From assembly GCA_028224375.1 (NCBI GenBank), contig JAOIVW010000002.1, positions 1 to 64,000 on the forward strand: a DNA stretch of 64,000 nucleotides. Direction: 5' to 3'. Positions 61,538-64,000 of this stretch are shown here, piece after piece. The translations under genes and the position numbers were made by a program. This stretch comes from Hellea sp. Its GTDB lineage: Bacteria > Pseudomonadota > Alphaproteobacteria > Caulobacterales > Maricaulaceae. The stretch's first letter is position 1. Every line of letters starts with the position of its first letter. The notes under the pieces are model-generated. The model made no database searches and was not told where the DNA came from. It was given only the letters and a program-made list of their open reading frames with translations.

Positions 61538-61589
61538 GACGCGGCGCCGTATGGACATCCCCCTCCCAGTCCATGCGGCGTCGTTTTTT
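61538..61589 (+). terminator. Intrinsic terminator after hsp20
   Basis: GCCGTATGGAC (61546-61556) pairs with GTCCATGCGGC (61569-61579), with extra pairing around GAC/GTC outside, then a run of T's ending at 61589. It overlaps the stop codon of the convergent panE gene. Confidence 0.85.
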
Positions 61590-62607
61590 ATTTCAGCTTA
61601 TTGTAAATATCGCGTCCTGAGAGCTTTGGGGATTGGCCTTTTGAAAAAGCGGTCTGCACGAGACTTAATATGATTTCATTGTACGGGGCAGTTTGACCTG
61701 TCTTTTGGGCCAGCCTGACAATTTCGCCCTGTAGGTAGTCAATTTCAGAGACGCGGCCCATTTCCAAATCATCAAGCATAGAGGATCGCGCCGCGGCGTC
61801 GATTTTTACGATTTTGTCCATAATGATTTTATAAATAAAATTGGGCAGGCGCAGTATTTTTATCATCTTGGCCGCATCGGCTTTGCCAAAAGCGGCAGGC
61901 TCAATCCCCGCGCTCTTTGTAACAGCAAGGCCTTCCTCGACGGCTAAGGCTAAGGCTCTGCGATAGTCGCGCTGTAGAAGGCCCTCCTTTAATGTACCTC
62001 CCGTGAGCGCATTAAAAGCATTGTTCAGATTGACCAATAATTTGCCCCATTGCACAGCCAGAATATCCTCGGAAAGGCTTAAGCCCTGTCCAGCTTTGGC
62101 GAATAGGTCTTGAAGCTGTTTCACGCGAGGGTCCTCGATAAATTGCGCGGTCAAATCGCCTTCTGTGCCGCAATGAAATCGCCCCGGGCCTGTGCCTGTG
62201 ACGTTAAAGGGCACGACTCCGCCCAGTACAGTTTGACGCAGTGTCTCTCGCAAAATTTCGGGATTTCTCACCCCATTTTGGAAACTAATTATGACGGCAT
62301 CATCTTTGGCATGGGCCGCTATGCTATTGGCTGCTTCAGCTGTATCCTGAGATTTGGTCGTCAGCAGAATAATATCTGCCGCAGAAATATCTTTTGGGTC
62401 TAACGAGAACGTAAATTTATCAGGGGAAAGGGCTATCTCCTCCCGCTCAAAATGGGTGAGGGTTAGGCCATTAGCGTCAATATCCGTCTTAAACCGCTCC
62501 CGCCCGATAAAGGTCACATGAGCGCCAGCATAGGCAAGCTGCCCGCCCAAATAACAGCCAATAGAGCCAGCTCCGAAAACAGCTATATTTAAAGGTGACG
62601 CGCTCAT
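61588..62607 (-). CDS. panE: 2-dehydropantoate 2-reductase
   Basis: The start at ATG 62607 (MSASPLNIAVFGAGSIGCYL) overlaps the stop of the upstream gene (ATGA); an earlier in-frame codon would lie inside it. The 339-residue product has the NADPH loop VFGAGSIGCYLGG, then LLTTKSQDTAEAANSI, IISFQNGVRNPEILRE and the catalytic Lys in VQWGKLLVNLNNAFNALTGG. It reduces ketopantoate to pantoate in coenzyme A synthesis; an alternative is another ketopantoate-reductase-family enzyme. Confidence 0.92.
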   Translation of the reverse strand: MSASPLNIAVFGAGSIGCYLGGQLAYAGAHVTFIGRERFKTDIDANGLTLTHFEREEIALSPDKFTFSLDPKDISAADIILLTTKSQDTAEAANSIAAHAKDDAVIISFQNGVRNPEILRETLRQTVLGGVVPFNVTGTGPGRFHCGTEGDLTAQFIEDPRVKQLQDLFAKAGQGLSLSEDILAVQWGKLLVNLNNAFNALTGGTLKEGLLQRDYRRALALAVEEGLAVTKSAGIEPAAFGKADAAKMIKILRLPNFIYKIIMDKIVKIDAAARSSMLDDLEMGRVSEIDYLQGEIVRLAQKTGQTAPYNEIILSLVQTAFSKGQSPKLSGRDIYNKLK

Positions 62608-63209
62608 GCTGTTTGCAAAGCTTGTTCTATTTGCCAAACGCGGTCTTTGCCAAAATACATCTCATCACCCAGAAAAAATGTGGGCAGGCCAAAGGCACCG
62701 CGATCAACACAGGCTTGTGTGGCGTCCATCAGCGCTTGCTTTACCTCAGGCGTTTGTGTCGCCGCGATCAGAGTAGCTCCGTCGAGACCGGCTTCGTTTA
62801 ACACTTGAACCAAAATATCGGGCTGGCTGATATCTTTATCGTCCTCCCAGATGGCTTTGAAGACTGCAGGATAGATGTCGTCATGCGTGCCCGCCTCTTG
62901 CGCGGCGATGGCGGCCCGCATGGCGAGAAGCGTATTAACTGGAAAGGCCGAGTTAAAGCTAAAATCCACCAGATTATGGTCTTTGATAAAGCGCTCTATT
63001 TCCAGCAGCATATATTTTATTTTATGAGGCACATTCCCAAAGGCTTGCCAAGGCGGCTGATTACCAGTGGTTTTAAAGATGCCGCCAATGAGGACAGGGT
63101 GCATAACCACGTCAAGGCCTGTGCGTTTGCTGACACCTTGCAAAGCTTTCCATGCGAAATAGGTGTGGGGACTGCCGACGTCGTAATAAAAATCGAGTTT
63201 TTGTATCAT
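62604..63209 (-). CDS. 2-hydroxychromene-2-carboxylate isomerase-like DsbA-family protein
   Basis: The 201-residue thioredoxin/GST-kappa-fold protein has the HCCA isomerase pattern: FYYDVGSPHTYFAWKALQGV (nucleophilic Ser region), HPVLIGGIFKTTGNQPPW and FGLPTFFLGDEMYFGKDRVW. Such enzymes act in naphthalene-type aromatic catabolism with glutathione; here the context does not show such a pathway, so a general glutathione-dependent isomerase/oxidoreductase is likelier. It overlaps panE by 4 bases. Confidence 0.9.
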   Translation of the reverse strand: MIQKLDFYYDVGSPHTYFAWKALQGVSKRTGLDVVMHPVLIGGIFKTTGNQPPWQAFGNVPHKIKYMLLEIERFIKDHNLVDFSFNSAFPVNTLLAMRAAIAAQEAGTHDDIYPAVFKAIWEDDKDISQPDILVQVLNEAGLDGATLIAATQTPEVKQALMDATQACVDRGAFGLPTFFLGDEMYFGKDRVWQIEQALQTA

Positions 63210-63285
63210 GTCACGATAAAGCCTTATATTTGTAAGCGTGACAAGGCTAAGTGAGTAATGGATTTAAAATGACAATGAGGATTTC

Positions 63286-64000
63286 ATGAGCGGTTTTAAG
63301 GATATTGCGGCATCTATATCCAAAGCGGGTGAAGGCTATCGCGGGACAATAGCTGAAAACTGGCGACAAGGCCGCACGGCTTATGGCGGATTGACGGCAG
63401 GACTCTCTCTGGTGGCGGCGCAAAAGCAATTTCCGGATTTGCCGCCTTTTAGAAGCGCGACCATAAACTTCATTGGACCGGTTTCGGGGGATCCGATTTT
63501 TTCATCACGCCTTTTACGCCAAGGCAGGAATGTCACCTCGATTGAAACAGAAGGCCGTGTTGAGGATAAGATTATTTCATCTTGCACATTTATCTTCGCA
63601 GGCTTGCGCGAGTCCAGCGTTGCCGTGGATTGTGTGGCGCCAAAAGCGCCTGAGCCCGATAAATGCGAACCCTTTACGCCGTCTGGCGCAGAAGCTTTCG
63701 TGCCTGCTTTTTTCAACCGTTTTGAGACGAAACTCATTGAAGGCTCGCGGCCCATGAGCGGGGCTGATAAAGGTTATATTCGGACATGGTCTCGTCATGC
63801 GGACCCGGCCTCTCGCGAAGGCATTGCAAGTCTGTTGACGCTCGGAGATGTCTTGCCGCCTTCAGCATCCCCGCTTTTTAAACAGATGGGCGCGATAAGT
63901 TCGATCAATTGGATTTTTACGGTGCTGACAGATGAGCCTAAAACTGAGGACGGTTGGTGGCATGTAGAAACAGATTTGACAGCGGCGGCGGGCGGATACT
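63286..64000 (+). CDS. Acyl-CoA thioesterase (TesB-like), partial
   Basis: The ATG at 63286 follows TGAGG by five bases. The open frame runs 238 codons to the window end without a stop. It contains GYRGTIAENWRQGRTAYGGL (first hotdog domain start), SATINFIGPVSGDPIFSSRL, FIFAGLRESSVAVDCVAP and GYIRTWSRHADPASREGIAS, then SSINWIFTVLTDEP. This is the double-hotdog TesB/4HBT_3-type thioesterase, which hydrolyses acyl-CoA. The 3' end lies outside the window. Confidence 0.85.
   Translation, partial: MSGFKDIAASISKAGEGYRGTIAENWRQGRTAYGGLTAGLSLVAAQKQFPDLPPFRSATINFIGPVSGDPIFSSRLLRQGRNVTSIETEGRVEDKIISSCTFIFAGLRESSVAVDCVAPKAPEPDKCEPFTPSGAEAFVPAFFNRFETKLIEGSRPMSGADKGYIRTWSRHADPASREGIASLLTLGDVLPPSASPLFKQMGAISSINWIFTVLTDEPKTEDGWWHVETDLTAAAGGY

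Overview
The window is a 64 kb chromosomal stretch of a moderate-GC alphaproteobacterium, most likely a dimorphic, Hyphomonadaceae/Maricaulales-type marine bacterium. This is inferred from the gene families (DUF4167, PraR-like XRE regulator, TadG-like pilus protein, FlgO/TPR regulators, glutathionyl-hydroquinone reductase, SCP2) and from regulatory sites that fit that class: GTTC-N7-GTTC LexA box, TTAA-N7-TTAA CtrA boxes and RpoH promoters. No rRNA, tRNA, CRISPR array, complete insertion sequence or prophage was found. Most of the window is compact housekeeping sequence with many 4-8 bp gene overlaps. Layout. 1-12 kb: a ThiE-like gene cut by the window edge and head-to-head with yggS, a ParE-type toxin-antitoxin pair, an L,D-transpeptidase, an orphan OmpR-type regulator, xthA, two tandem MscS channels, lolA, adenosine kinase, an ATP-grasp enzyme, a TonB-C/PEGA-like secreted protein, a fatty-acid desaturase and a nitronate-monooxygenase-like flavoprotein. 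11.6-22 kb: a small DUF5710 gene behind a LexA-box promoter, a solitary TadG-like protein, nth, an FMN reductase, a FlgO/TPR protein, gloA, an M50B-like peptidase, dapB and two secreted proteins. 22-30 kb: infC with a rare AUC start, a CPBP protease gene without any usual start codon, a glycosyltransferase, hydrolase, thioredoxin-like lipoprotein, prmC, DUF4167, a membrane protein with an AT-hook tail, and an M23 peptidase. 30-36.5 kb: a giant YdbH-like envelope protein and gyrB. 36.5-37.5 kb: the only sizeable accessory, gene-poor zone, with two complex palindromic elements, a strongly base-paired block and a decayed duplicate of the end of the neighbouring efflux gene. 37.5-45.8 kb: a MacA-MacB-TolC-type efflux operon, an NhaC antiporter and three small secreted or membrane genes, one an avidin-family protein. 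45.8-52 kb: dnaK and dnaJ split by a terminator and an FkbM methyltransferase gene, with an RpoH promoter before dnaK, then a second FlgO/TPR regulator. 52-64 kb: alkB, a CBU_0592-like protein, a GDSL esterase, an OYE-family oxidoreductase, an SDR, yqjG, an XRE regulator behind a consensus sigma-54 promoter, hisN, a lipase-like hydrolase, SCP2, a lipoprotein methyltransferase, a heat-shock hsp20, panE, an HCCA-isomerase-like DsbA protein and a thioesterase cut by the window end. How the parts work together: protein quality control (dnaK, dnaJ, hsp20 under RpoH; infC) and envelope maintenance (lolA, YdbH-like, M23, LDT, MscS, MacAB-TolC) dominate. DNA repair (xthA, nth, alkB, putative SOS gene) and redox metabolism are also well represented. 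The most unusual observations are the avidin homologue, the AT-hook membrane protein, the split dnaK/dnaJ, the infC-CPBP start codons, the LexA-covered promoter of the DUF5710 gene, and the structured 36.5-37.4 kb zone.
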